Below, in pieces: positions 54,129 through 62,782 of a stretch of DNA of 64,000 nt. The notes under the pieces are model-generated. The model had not been told where the DNA came from. It was given only the letters and a program-made list of their open reading frames with translations, and did not search any database. Source of the stretch: Paracoccaceae bacterium (GTDB taxonomy: Bacteria; Pseudomonadota; Alphaproteobacteria; Rhodobacterales; Rhodobacteraceae). How positions within the stretch are numbered: the stretch's first letter is position 1; each line of letters opens with the position of its first letter. The stretch is from contig JAFMHK010000004.1 of NCBI GenBank assembly GCA_017854585.1, positions 19,187-83,186 of the forward strand, read 5' to 3'. The position numbers and the translations under genes are program-made.

Positions 54129-54712
54129 GCTGGCGTCCCGCCCAAATCGAACCGACGCCCGGCGGAATGCTTGGTATCCAACAGCTGAATATGAAGGCAT
54201 TCGTCCTGCCCTTCGATCCCCGAAAGGTGCAGGAATGCAAGCGCGCCGTAATCGTCTGCCATGGCGCGCAGACCACCCAACAAGATGGGGCCGATACCCG
54301 GCATGCTCCATCTTGCGCGCAATCGGAAACTGGATTGATCCTCTTCCTCCAGCAACATGATCGGCAATTCCAGATCCGGCATAGCAATGCGTCCACGTTC
54401 TGCAAGTTCTTCCAACGAATGTAGAAAATCCAGAAAGGTGTTCCCGCCGAACCGGAGCAGGCGGCGCAGAGGCTCCAGTTCCGCATCGGTCACCAGATAG
54501 GTGCCGATATCTTCCAACAGGACGTTCGGATGTTTGTGCAGCACGCGGGAAGCCGCATCAAAGGCTTGCAACGTATACACGTCTTCATACTGCAGCATCG
54601 CTTCAAAATCGGTGAAAGGCAGCCCGGCCTGAGAACGCACCTCGTCCCACGTCTCCCGTCCATAGGTCGTGACGACAAACCCCTGAAGGGCCCGATTGAC
54701 CAGACCGTGCAT
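54125..54712 (-). CDS. H-NOX domain protein lacking the usual heme ligands
   Basis: This protein of about 195 residues matches the H-NOX fold: the start MHGLVNRALQGFVVTTYG, then FEAMLQYEDVYTLQAF, LLEDIGTYLV and the PILLGGLRAMADDYG helix near the end. By my alignment to soluble guanylate cyclase, the proximal heme histidine falls on Ala104 (LEELAER). The YxSxR heme-propionate motif reads ARWSM (133-137), so none of its key residues remain. The nearest His is 98. Heme binding is therefore doubtful. The start at 54712 is the standard H-NOX N-terminus. It is coupled to the GGDEF partner. Confidence 0.82.
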   Translation of the reverse strand: MHGLVNRALQGFVVTTYGRETWDEVRSQAGLPFTDFEAMLQYEDVYTLQAFDAASRVLHKHPNVLLEDIGTYLVTDAELEPLRRLLRFGGNTFLDFLHSLEELAERGRIAMPDLELPIMLLEEEDQSSFRLRARWSMPGIGPILLGGLRAMADDYGALAFLHLSGIEGQDECLHIQLLDTKHSAGRRFDLGGTPA

Positions 54713-54812
54713 GAAAAACCAGCCCCCAACACTTGCCAAAACGGAGTACACACCCGTGACCCTACGCAACCAACCGTAAACAAATGCTTGCCATCCCGTC
54801 CAGTGACGGAAT

Positions 54813-56372
54813 TCAGAAGTCTGTCGGCGCGCCGCCCTCGGCCTTACGGCGATCTACAAATGCCCGCAGTTCGTCAGCGATCGCGGGGTCGATTGGCGGG
54901 GCTTCGAATTCAGCAATGATCTTCTTGAACAGCCCGTGCGCGCGTTCCGCCGTCCAGACCGCGCCATCCAGCCGCCAGGATTCGAAATTGCGCCAATCGG
55001 AAAGGAACGGCTGGTAGAATGCCGTTTGATACCGTTCTTGCGTATGTTGGCACCCGAAGTAATGCCCGCCGGGTCCGACCTCCTTGATGGCGTCAAAGGC
55101 AATGTCATCCTCGGTCGTGGCCGTCACAACGGGTTCGAAATACCGTTGGATCTGCTGCAAAACCTCGCAATCCATGATGAATTTCTCGGGCGATGCGATC
55201 AGCCCCCCCTCCAGCCAGCCAGCCGCATGATAAACCATGTTGGTGCCAGACTGCACCGCGGCCCAGAGAGAATTCGATGTCTCCCACATGGCCTGACCAT
55301 CAGGGACGTTCGCCGCGCAAACACCCGATGATCGCATCGGCAAGCCGTAAAACCGCGCCATCTGTCCGGTCATTTGGGTCGCGCGCATATACTCTGGCGT
55401 ACCAAACGCGGGGGCGCCTGATTTCATGTCCACATTCGACGTGAATGTGCCGATTGCCACAGGGCAGCCCGGCGAAATCCACTGCAAAAGCGCAATCGCA
55501 GCCAACCCTTCGGCAATCGAAAGCGCGACGGCGCCCGACATGGTGACCGGAGACATCGCACCGGCCAGTGTAAACGGGGTCACGACGATCGGCTGCTTGC
55601 GTCGCGCCAACCGCATGGCGCCGTCCAGCATCGGAAAATCGTGCTTCAGCGGGCTGACCGAGTTGATGTTTGTATACATCCGCGGCGTTGCCTCGAATTC
55701 CTCATGTGTCAGACCACCTGCGATGCGCACCATCTCCATCACGTCGTCGACACGTTCAGCCCCCAGCGAGTAGGCGTGCATCACCTTGTCCGACAGGATC
55801 AGCTTTTCGTACAAGCAATCCAGGTGTCTGACGCTGGCGTGGATATCGATCGGTTCAACCGGATATCCGCCCGCAAAATGGATGCAGTTGAAATACTGCG
55901 TCAGCTTCATGAATTCCTTGAATGTCTCGAAATCACCTGGCCGCTTGCCGCGCACTATATCCCACGCATTCGGGGGCGAGCTGACGTTGCCAAAAACCAT
56001 GTGATTGCCGCCAATGGTGATCTGGCGATCCGGGTTCCGGGGCGTGATCGTAAAGCTGGCCGGGGCCTTGGCCACCATTTCCATCACGAAATCCGGGTCA
56101 AAGAAAACGGTGGGGCCGTCCACACGACAGCCAGCATCTGCAAGATGGTCGCGCGCCTCCTCATTCAGCATCTCAATGCCAAGTTCCGACAGGATACGCA
56201 TGGCGCCCCAATGGATCGCCATTATCCCGTCTTCGTCCAAGGGCTCGGTTGGGCGATCCGTGTTCACTGGAATGCGCCAAGGCATCTGTTCAATCGCGGC
56301 GGTACCGGCGCGGTCGGCGTGGCCCCGACGGCCGCCTGCGCGGCGACGGCGGTCTGATGTCACATCGTTCAT
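54813..56372 (-). CDS. Trimethylamine methyltransferase (MttB) family protein, non-pyrrolysine type
   Basis: This 519-residue TIM-barrel methyltransferase belongs to the MttB superfamily: GNVSSPPNAWDIVRGKRP, HFAGGYPVEPIDI, and SSGVCAANVPDGQAMWETSNSLWAAV. There is no in-frame amber codon, so it lacks pyrrolysine. It therefore belongs with glycine-betaine or other quaternary-amine demethylases (MtgB-like), not with true TMA methyltransferase. A strong ribosome site (GGGGAGG) precedes the ATG. The corrinoid acceptor protein it would need is not in the window. Confidence 0.87.
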   Translation of the reverse strand: MNDVTSDRRRRAGGRRGHADRAGTAAIEQMPWRIPVNTDRPTEPLDEDGIMAIHWGAMRILSELGIEMLNEEARDHLADAGCRVDGPTVFFDPDFVMEMVAKAPASFTITPRNPDRQITIGGNHMVFGNVSSPPNAWDIVRGKRPGDFETFKEFMKLTQYFNCIHFAGGYPVEPIDIHASVRHLDCLYEKLILSDKVMHAYSLGAERVDDVMEMVRIAGGLTHEEFEATPRMYTNINSVSPLKHDFPMLDGAMRLARRKQPIVVTPFTLAGAMSPVTMSGAVALSIAEGLAAIALLQWISPGCPVAIGTFTSNVDMKSGAPAFGTPEYMRATQMTGQMARFYGLPMRSSGVCAANVPDGQAMWETSNSLWAAVQSGTNMVYHAAGWLEGGLIASPEKFIMDCEVLQQIQRYFEPVVTATTEDDIAFDAIKEVGPGGHYFGCQHTQERYQTAFYQPFLSDWRNFESWRLDGAVWTAERAHGLFKKIIAEFEAPPIDPAIADELRAFVDRRKAEGGAPTDF

Positions 56373-56495
56373 GGCTGGGCCTCCCCTGTCTGCATCGCCA
56401 GATCATCACGAAGGTTCAGGCACCGGCTTTCAGTTTGCGACATCTGCTGTCGCTTTCCACAAGCCCGCAGTCAGTCGACACAATTTGGCGGCAAG

Positions 56496-57197
56496 TCAGT
56501 GATCCGTCATTGTGGCAAGCCAGCCCGGAATATGACTGATATCAGGCAAGACGATTTCCGCATGGGGAGCAAGATCTTGGTGGCCAGCCATACCCGTCAG
56601 AACCGCCACCGTCCGCATCCCTGCCGCCCGGCCCGCGTGCAGGTCATGCAAACTGTCCCCCACCATCAGAACGGTCGCCGGATCCAGCCCTTGGGTTTCA
56701 GCAAAAGCCCGGCACATTCCCGGCTCTGGTTTCGCACCAAAGCCGCTGTCATAGCCCGCGACATAGGCAAATCGGTCCAAGATGCCCGCCGCCTGCAAAT
56801 GGCTGCGCGCCTCGCCTTCACTGCCGTTGGTTGCAACGCCAAGCGTCAGGTCGCTGGCAATGAAATGGTCCATCAGCGGCAACAAGGAGGCAACCGGCAC
56901 CATTTGCGCCGAATGGGCACCAGCCTTCAGCCGCCGCGCGATCTCGGACGTGCTCAGATGCGGTAAGATCGGGCCCAGCGCCTCAGCCAATTGCCGCTCG
57001 GTGCCTGCTATGGCAATGCTATCGGCCCGGAATCCGCCGCGCGCCAGATCGAACCCGGCGCATTCCGCAATCGCGGCCTCAAGCGTTGCATCGTCATCGG
57101 CCAGCGCCGTGATGACGCCATGCGCCCAACCCGTCCAGCTGGCTGCGAAATCGAACAGCGTACCGTCCTTGTCAAAGAGAATGCCGGTGATCCGCAT
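56496..57197 (-). CDS. HAD-superfamily hydrolase, phosphoglycolate phosphatase-like
   Basis: This 233-residue protein has HAD motif I FDKDGTLFD (8-16), motif II in GVATNGS, the motif III Lys in FGAKPEP and motif IV MVGDSLHDL. A helical cap lies between motifs I and II. The substrate is a small phosphate ester, possibly phosphoglycolate. It follows MttB on the same strand with a 123-bp gap, so co-transcription is uncertain. Confidence 0.88.
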   Translation of the reverse strand: MRITGILFDKDGTLFDFAASWTGWAHGVITALADDDATLEAAIAECAGFDLARGGFRADSIAIAGTERQLAEALGPILPHLSTSEIARRLKAGAHSAQMVPVASLLPLMDHFIASDLTLGVATNGSEGEARSHLQAAGILDRFAYVAGYDSGFGAKPEPGMCRAFAETQGLDPATVLMVGDSLHDLHAGRAAGMRTVAVLTGMAGHQDLAPHAEIVLPDISHIPGWLATMTDH

Positions 57198-57366
57198 GAA
57201 ACTTGCCTTTTGAAGTGCCCGATGCAGACCTACTTAGGCACAGGCACCTGACAGGAACAAGACAGAGGCGATAACGAGACAGACGGCGACGTGCGTCAAG
57301 GCTTGCCGGTCAACACAACTCTTGGCCGTTGCCGATCTGGCTGAAATACGTTTAACGTCTTCGATC

Positions 57367-57798
57367 ATGGATGGAACGCGCCCCAAATTCGGCCTGCATG
57401 ACAGCATCGGCCACCACGTCACACTTGCCGCGCGCCAGATCGAGCGGCGGGTCGAGGATGGATTGCGCGCGCACAAGCTTACGCGAACCGGCTGGTGCGT
57501 ACTTGTTGCGGTGGAAGAGGATGGCCTCAAGAACCCGTCCGAGATTGCCGAGTTTGTGGGGATCGACCGAACCGCGACGTCGCGCATCTTGCGTCAACTG
57601 GAAGAGGAAGGCCTGATCGCCCGCCAAATGGGTCAGACTGATCGGCGCACGACCGAGGTTGTCCTGACGGACTTGGGCCGCAACCGCATGAAGGACGCCA
57701 TGCCCATCTGTCAGGAAAACATCGCGCATTATACGGGCAAGCTGACGGCGGCAGAGATCGTGGAACTGAAACGCATTTTGCTGAAACTGCGGGACTGA
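57367..57798 (+). CDS. MarR family transcriptional regulator
   Basis: This protein of about 143 residues has the MarR winged helix: LTRTGWCVLVAVEEDG, NPSEIAEFVGIDRTATSRILRQLEEEGLIAR and the wing DRRTTEVVLTDLG. The start MDGTRPKFG at 57367 is preferred; 57322 is an alternative that adds 15 residues. It is divergent from the HAD gene, the likely nearest target. Its stop lies 2 bp from the convergent DUF3572 gene. Confidence 0.86.
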   Translation: MDGTRPKFGLHDSIGHHVTLAARQIERRVEDGLRAHKLTRTGWCVLVAVEEDGLKNPSEIAEFVGIDRTATSRILRQLEEEGLIARQMGQTDRRTTEVVLTDLGRNRMKDAMPICQENIAHYTGKLTAAEIVELKRILLKLRD

Positions 57799-57800
57799 TC

Positions 57801-58079
57801 TTAGGTCCAGTGCGGTAGATCGCCCCCCGGCAAACCCTGCCGAACCTCCCAGATCTGTTCAGGTTTCATGCCCAGAGCGATGGCGCAATCCATGACCCAT
57901 GCGTCGTCCATCAAGATGAAATCAAGCACGCTGGCCAGAAACGCGGGGTCGGCGACCCCCCGATGAAGATCGTCGGGCGATGCGCCACTGCTGCCCAGAA
58001 AGACCCCCAATAGTTCGTCATCCGTGGCAAGCCATGCCAACGCCCGTATCGCCGATGTTTCGGCAAGTTCCTGCTTCAT
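57801..58079 (-). CDS. DUF3572 family protein
   Basis: This 92-residue, acidic, helical protein matches the DUF3572 family: ALAWLATDDELLGVFLGSSG, DPAFLASVLDFILMDDAWVMDCA and MKPEQIWEVRQGLPGGD. Its function is unknown. The family is found mainly in alphaproteobacteria, often beside pleD, as here (92-bp divergent gap). Confidence 0.85.
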   Translation of the reverse strand: MKQELAETSAIRALAWLATDDELLGVFLGSSGASPDDLHRGVADPAFLASVLDFILMDDAWVMDCAIALGMKPEQIWEVRQGLPGGDLPHWT

Positions 58080-58171
58080 CGCTAAAGTTGACCTCTACGC
58101 TAAAGGGTTTGTTAACCTTTCGAACGCAAGCATACAGCCTAGTCGCGGAAGAACCAGTTGGAGTGTTTTGC

Positions 58172-59548
58172 ATGACGGGGCGAATTCTTATCGTCGACGA
58201 TGTCGCGACCAACCGCATCGTGATGAAAGTCAAACTTTCCTCGGCTTGTTACGATGTGCTGCAAGCCAATTGCGGGGCCGTCGCCTTGGATATGGCACGT
58301 AGCGAACAACCCGATCTGATTCTTCTTGATGTCCTGATGCCCGATCTAAGCGGGCTGACGGTTTGTGCGCGCCTGAAGGCAGATCCGGCGACGGCCGATA
58401 TTCCGGTCATCCTGATCACCGCGATGGCCGATCAGGATTCGAAGATAAAAGGGCTCGAGGCGGGCGCGGATGATTTTCTGACGAAACCGGTGGACGAAAT
58501 AACCCTTCTTGCCCGCGTCCGGTCCCTGCTGCGAGCGCGTGATACCGAACGTGAATTGTGCCAGCGCGGCGAATCCGTTGTCGATTTCGGGTTTGCAGAG
58601 GCGGTCGGCCAATTTGACCATCCGGGCCGGATCGCGCTTGTCGCCCCCGGCGCGCAGGGGGCGATCGTATGGAAAACGGCGCTTGGCGACAGGCTTGGCG
58701 GACAGGTCTCGATCCTGCCCCGCGAAACCGCGCTATCGCGGATGAACGAGACGGGGGCACCCGACGTGTTCGTGATTTCCGCCGATCTGGCAACCCGCAA
58801 CGAGGGGCTTCGCCTGCTGTCCGATCTGCGGTCGCGCCCGATTACCCGCTATGCGGCAACGGTGGTCATCTTGCCCGCCGGCGATAGTGAAAGGGCGGCC
58901 ATCGCGCTTGATCTGGGGGCGGCTGATATTCTTTACGATCCGTTCGACCCAGCGGAATTGGCCGTGCGTGTCCGCACACAACTGGCCCGCAAAAGACAAT
59001 CTGACCGGCTGCGCGCGTCCGTGCAGGCCGGGCTTGAACTTGCCATAACAGACAGCCTTACGGGTCTACACAACCGCCGCTATGCCCTGCTGCAACTTGA
59101 CCGGATGTTGGCGCGTCCGGGCCCCGGAGTTGCCGTCATGATGCTGGACCTCGATTTCTTCAAACGGATCAATGATGATCACGGACACCTCAGCGGTGAC
59201 CGGGTCTTGTCGATGGTGGCCAAGCGACTGCGGTCAAAGCTGCGGAACGTTGACCTCTTGGCCCGCATCGGTGGAGAGGAATTCCTCGTTGCCATGCCCG
59301 ACGCCGATCCGGTTGCCGCGTTTGAATGCGCCGAGCGCTTGCGCCATGCCATTGGAGACACTCCGTTTCAGATCGACGGTTCCGGTGGATCGGTAAACGT
59401 CACGATGAGCGTCGGCCTCGCGCTCAGTACGAACGCGGCCCAAAAGCAAAGCCCGCAAGCCATGATCAACAACGCTGATCGCGCGCTCTATGGGGCCAAG
59501 AACCACGGTCGCAACCAAGTCACACTCGCAAGCGTGACAGCCGCCTGA
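58172..59548 (+). CDS. pleD: PleD-type response regulator diguanylate cyclase
   Basis: This protein of 458 residues has the PleD layout: REC1 (phospho-acceptor Asp53, LLDVLMPD; Lys in FLTKPV), a degenerate REC2-like adaptor (about 160-290) and a C-terminal GGDEF domain. The active site reads GGEEF near 367-371, with the inhibitory RxxD (RNVD) five residues upstream. Phosphorylated PleD dimerises and makes cyclic di-GMP, driving the motile-to-sessile switch. The start MTGRILIVDD at 58172 sets REC1 at the N-terminus; the upstream reading to 57980 is rejected. Confidence 0.92.
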   Translation: MTGRILIVDDVATNRIVMKVKLSSACYDVLQANCGAVALDMARSEQPDLILLDVLMPDLSGLTVCARLKADPATADIPVILITAMADQDSKIKGLEAGADDFLTKPVDEITLLARVRSLLRARDTERELCQRGESVVDFGFAEAVGQFDHPGRIALVAPGAQGAIVWKTALGDRLGGQVSILPRETALSRMNETGAPDVFVISADLATRNEGLRLLSDLRSRPITRYAATVVILPAGDSERAAIALDLGAADILYDPFDPAELAVRVRTQLARKRQSDRLRASVQAGLELAITDSLTGLHNRRYALLQLDRMLARPGPGVAVMMLDLDFFKRINDDHGHLSGDRVLSMVAKRLRSKLRNVDLLARIGGEEFLVAMPDADPVAAFECAERLRHAIGDTPFQIDGSGGSVNVTMSVGLALSTNAAQKQSPQAMINNADRALYGAKNHGRNQVTLASVTAA

Positions 59549-59569
59549 CGGCGACTGCGGTTGGGTGTT

Positions 59570-60088
59570 TCAATCACGACCGTCCCGGCGGGGCGGCGGA
59601 ACACGGCGCAGCGGCCTGTCCAGTCGGTCGGCCAATGCCGCACGCTCCTGCAGGTCCATGGTTTCAATTTGATCAAGCAATGCGCGGTGGCCACCTTCTT
59701 GCAAGCCGATCACGTGATGGCGTGTCCGTTCAAGGGCATCTTCCGCTGCGACACGATCAAACGGGTCGGCGCGCAACGCCGATTGCAGGGCACGATAAGC
59801 CATCCCCAGATCGCGCCCCTCGCCTACGATCGCGGGACGCATGTCTTCCAATCGGTTGCGCAGCGCCGTGCGATCCTCTCGGTCCAGCGAAAAGATGAAC
59901 GGCCCAAGACCCAGCGCCCGCAACGAGATCGCATCGGTTGCGCCACCGGGCGAGGAGCGTCCAATGATGGCACCCGCCACCAAACCGATGATTGCGACAT
60001 TCAAGCCAAGCGATAGCGCAAGCGCAATCTTCAGCCCACGGCCTGATTTAGTTTTCGGCACTGGCGGCTTGGTGTTCTCGTCAGACAT
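59570..60088 (-). CDS. Spy/CpxP-like periplasmic protein (putative heavy-metal sensor)
   Basis: This 172-residue protein has one N-terminal membrane anchor (IALALSLGLNVAIIGLVAGAIIG, 20-42) and a periplasmic, Arg/Glu-rich helical domain. The LxxxxR pattern (DREDRTALRNRLEDMRP; QERAALADRLDRPLR) resembles the Spy/CpxP/CnrX group called periplasmic heavy metal sensor. Its start overlaps the upstream gene by 8 bp. Placed after an ECF sigma and a putative anti-sigma, it may sense envelope stress or metal. Confidence 0.78.
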   Translation of the reverse strand: MSDENTKPPVPKTKSGRGLKIALALSLGLNVAIIGLVAGAIIGRSSPGGATDAISLRALGLGPFIFSLDREDRTALRNRLEDMRPAIVGEGRDLGMAYRALQSALRADPFDRVAAEDALERTRHHVIGLQEGGHRALLDQIETMDLQERAALADRLDRPLRRVPPPRRDGRD

Positions 60089-60449
60089 CCCCGAAGTCCC
60101 CTACTGCCAGCAAAAGCGTATCCATGTCGGGCGTCACGCTACCGCCCATGAAGGTCGTCAATTGCCCCCCCAACACAAGGTCGACCACCTCGGGCGCATA
60201 AAGCCCAAGGCTCAACCCAGCAATCCCTGCGGCGGTAACACCGGACAAGGCGGGCCAGCCGCCCATGTTATCCAACCAGCCAAGCCATCCGCCTGAACCG
60301 CGCCGCCGCGGATTGGCCGGCTTGCCCGCCTCACCTGCAACGGCAAGGCCGTCGGCCAACACACGTACGCGCAGCTCCGGCGCTGCGTCCACCCGGCGCG
60401 CCTCTGCAAACAAGGCGTCCAGCGCGTCACCATTGAATTCGTCAGCCAT
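60081..60449 (-). CDS. Small membrane protein, putative anti-sigma factor
   Basis: This 122-residue protein has a soluble N-terminal helical part (DALDALFAEARRVDAAPELRVRVLADG) and one hydrophobic segment (about 68-92). It begins within the last 8 bp of the ECF sigma gene and overlaps the Spy-like gene likewise. Position and topology suggest an anti-sigma factor. No zinc-finger (HxxxCxxC) motif is present, so the family is not certain. Confidence 0.6.
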   Translation of the reverse strand: MADEFNGDALDALFAEARRVDAAPELRVRVLADGLAVAGEAGKPANPRRRGSGGWLGWLDNMGGWPALSGVTAAGIAGLSLGLYAPEVVDLVLGGQLTTFMGGSVTPDMDTLLLAVGDFGDV

Positions 60450-61020
60450 ATCCCAAAGCCTCCTTCTTACTCGCCAAGGCCGCCGTTAACGCGCGTTTGC
60501 CGCGTGCCGTCAGGCTTTCCACCGCTTCCACGCCAATGCCCAGCACCTCGGCGATTTCAGGGTTTGCCAGCCCTTCGATATGTCGCAAGACGACGGCTTG
60601 GCGCTGGCGTTCCGGCAATCTGGCCAGCGCCGCGTCCAATGCGGCCATGCGTCCGGCATCCTGCATTTGCGACTCGACGCTCGGTGCGCTCGATGGCAGG
60701 TCTTCGTCCAGCCCAACCGCGCGCCCGCGGCGGCGCAGCCGATCAACGGACAGGTTCGCAGTGACCCGATAAAGCCATGTGCGCGGCCTTGCCGGGCCAT
60801 GCGGGTTCCAATCGGGGGCGGCGCGCCACAGGCGCAACATCGCTTCTTGCGCGATATCCTCGGCCTCGGCCCGGTCACCCAGCACACGCGCCGCATGCCG
60901 AAACGCACGCGGCAGCAGCCGATCAGTCAAGATCCGCGCGGCATCATGATCGCCACCCGCGAACAGCACCATCAAGGCGTCATCCCCCAGCGCGTCCAAC
61001 TCGGCATTCGTTGCCTCCAT
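60442..61020 (-). CDS. ECF-family RNA polymerase sigma factor
   Basis: This 192-residue sigma-70 family factor has region 2 (RAFRHAARVLGDRAEAEDIAQEAMLRLWR) and region 4 (LPERQRQAVVLRHIEGLANPEIAEVLGIGVEAVESLTARGKRAL). Region 3 is absent, as in ECF factors. It is first of a three-gene overlapping operon (sigma, putative anti-sigma, Spy-like). Its regulon is unknown. Confidence 0.9.
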   Translation of the reverse strand: MEATNAELDALGDDALMVLFAGGDHDAARILTDRLLPRAFRHAARVLGDRAEAEDIAQEAMLRLWRAAPDWNPHGPARPRTWLYRVTANLSVDRLRRRGRAVGLDEDLPSSAPSVESQMQDAGRMAALDAALARLPERQRQAVVLRHIEGLANPEIAEVLGIGVEAVESLTARGKRALTAALASKKEALGYG

Positions 61021-61049
61021 CTACCCTGATTACCCCTGCCTTGCTGGCA

Positions 61050-61083
61050 GAGCCAAGGGGACATCCACATGCCCCCTTGGCTC
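61050..61083. terminator. Stem-loop between the EF-hand and sigma genes
   Basis: GAGCCAAGGGG (61050-61060) pairs with CCCCTTGGCTC (61073-61083) across a 12-nt loop. It lies 10 bp past the EF-hand stop. There is no T-run on the minus strand after it, so it may be a weak or factor-assisted terminator, or a regulatory stem. Confidence 0.5.
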
Positions 61084-61093
61084 TTTCCGTCAT

Positions 61094-61579
61094 TCAGCCG
61101 CGGTGACGCGGGCCATTGTGACCACGCCGGTCCATGAATGCGTCAGCCGCATCATCAAATTCGGCCTGTGTCACGATACCGTCGTTGTCAGCATCCAGCA
61201 TATCGAACATCCGCTCCGGGGAACCGCGCTGCCCACGGCCTTCGGTGCGCGCGTCGGCCATTTCTTCCGGGCTCAGGGCACCATCATCGTTGGCATCCGC
61301 ACGTTCCAGAAACCGGTCGACGTTGCGTGCAACGTTGGACATGCGGGCGGCAAGCAGTTCATCGCGGGACAATGCGCCGTTGCCATCGGTATCGGTCTGG
61401 GCGAACCGCGCAGCCGGTGCGCCTTCAATCTCTTCCAGCGTGATCTGACCATCGCCATTCAGATCGGCCTGTTCAAAGACCATTCGCGGGCCGCGACCTT
61501 CGCCATCTTGTGCGAGCAGCGGGGCGCTCAGTGTTACGGGGATCAGCATTCCCAAGATCAGAGCTTTCGAAATCGACAT
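61094..61579 (-). CDS. Secreted EF-hand calcium-binding protein
   Basis: This protein of about 161 residues has a signal peptide (MSISKALILGMLIPVTLSAPLLAQ, cleavage near residue 24). It has four EF-hand loops: DLNGDGQITLEE, DTDGNGALSRDE, DANDDGALSPEE and DADNDGIVTQAE. Each has Asp/Asn at positions 1, 3 and 5 and a Glu at 12, so calcium binding is expected. The tail is Arg/His/Gly-rich. It is probably periplasmic. It lies 73 bp upstream of the ECF sigma gene, separated by a hairpin, and may be part of the same stress circuit. Confidence 0.86.
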   Translation of the reverse strand: MSISKALILGMLIPVTLSAPLLAQDGEGRGPRMVFEQADLNGDGQITLEEIEGAPAARFAQTDTDGNGALSRDELLAARMSNVARNVDRFLERADANDDGALSPEEMADARTEGRGQRGSPERMFDMLDADNDGIVTQAEFDDAADAFMDRRGHNGPRHRG

Positions 61580-61695
61580 GGTGCGTACTCCTTTGCTTGC
61601 CTGTCTGGTTGTTCTCACGGGCGGACTCCGTATTTCCGTCGCAAAAATTTTGCGAAGGCTGGACGGGGGCAGCAGACAGGTCCACATACGGTAGT

Positions 61696-62097
61696 ATGGA
61701 ACACGATCACGCCGAACTGCACCCCGCCTATGCAACCGCGCTGCCGGAACGGCCGACATGGCCAGCCATCGCCAAGGCAATGACGGGCCGGTGTCCGAAT
61801 TGCGGGCGCGGGGCGCTGTTTCAAACCTATCTTAAGCTGAACGACGCCTGTGGCACCTGCGGACAGGACCTGACCCATGCGCGCGCCGATGATGGACCCG
61901 CCTACTTGACGATCCTGCTGACCGCCAAGGTCATGGGCACGTCGATGTTGTTCGCATTTCAGGCATGGCAACCATCGCCCTACGTGCTGCTCACGGTATT
62001 CGGGCTTGGCACTATTGCCATGGCCCTTGCGCTGTTACCTCGATTCAAGGGCCTGATCGTGGGCGTTCAATGGGCCAAGCGAATGCACGGGTTCTGA
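61696..62097 (+). CDS. DUF983 family membrane protein
   Basis: This 133-residue protein has a zinc-ribbon-like pair of CxxC motifs (CPNCGRGALF and CGTCG, about residues 33-36 and 54-57) followed by two membrane helices (TILLTAKVMGTSMLF; VLLTVFGLGTIAMALALL). It matches DUF983, widespread in alphaproteobacteria and of unknown function. The ATG at 61696 is chosen because the upstream reading is antisense to the EF-hand gene. The NUDIX gene follows after 7 bp. Confidence 0.86.
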   Translation: MEHDHAELHPAYATALPERPTWPAIAKAMTGRCPNCGRGALFQTYLKLNDACGTCGQDLTHARADDGPAYLTILLTAKVMGTSMLFAFQAWQPSPYVLLTVFGLGTIAMALALLPRFKGLIVGVQWAKRMHGF

Positions 62098-62104
62098 TCC
62101 GGAC

Positions 62105-62782
62105 ATGACAAACCCCGACAAGACATCGCTCAGGGATGCCGCCACGATTATCGTTTTGCGTGATGCCGAAACCCGTCCGCGTGTGTTGATGGGGCAACGG
62201 GGAAAGGCGGCGGTATTCATGCCATCCAAGTTCGTTTTCCCCGGTGGGGCGGTGGATGCGGTGGACGCAACCATTCCGCTCGCACGTCCTGCCACCCCGG
62301 CGTGCGCTACGGCACTTGCCACGGCGGCCAAAACGCCCGCCGGCGCGTTGATTGCGGCCGCGACCCGCGAATTATGGGAAGAAACCGGCCTTCTGATCGG
62401 GCGGCCCGACCCCCGCGCTGGCGAAATCGCTGCGCCAAAGGGCTGGCGCGGCTATTTGGCCACGGGCCATCTGCCGGATGGTGCCGCGCTTCGATTTGTG
62501 TTTCGCGCAATCACGCCACCCGGCCGTCCCCGCCGTTTTGACGCGCGGTTCTTTCTGGTCAGCGCCGATGACCTTGCCACGGACCCCGATGATTTCGCGC
62601 GCGCCGAAGATGAATTGAGCCACCTGCAATGGGCGCCGCTGGATGAAGTCCGAAAGCTGGACATGCCGTTCATCACCGAAGTTGTGCTTGCTGAACTGTC
62701 CGCAAGGCTGAACGGCAGCGCACACCCCGGCGTTCCCTTCTTCGACAATCGTGACGAGATCAGCCGGTTCGCGCGGCTCTAG
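62105..62782 (+). CDS. NUDIX hydrolase family protein
   Basis: This 225-residue protein has the NUDIX core RELWEETGL. The usual upstream Glu of the box is replaced (Gly/Ala-rich GALIAAAT), and there is a long insertion between the first strand and the box, as in NUDT19-like proteins. It probably hydrolyses a nucleotide or CoA pyrophosphate. It is co-oriented with DUF983 and overlaps the 3' end of the convergent EamA transporter gene by 4 bp. Confidence 0.82.
   Translation: MTNPDKTSLRDAATIIVLRDAETRPRVLMGQRGKAAVFMPSKFVFPGGAVDAVDATIPLARPATPACATALATAAKTPAGALIAAATRELWEETGLLIGRPDPRAGEIAAPKGWRGYLATGHLPDGAALRFVFRAITPPGRPRRFDARFFLVSADDLATDPDDFARAEDELSHLQWAPLDEVRKLDMPFITEVVLAELSARLNGSAHPGVPFFDNRDEISRFARL

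Noticed and set aside
58080-58171. Possible CtrA site (TAAA-N7-TTAA) upstream of pleD
   Set aside because: Only one half-site matches the TTAA-N7-TTAA consensus, so it is not better than chance.
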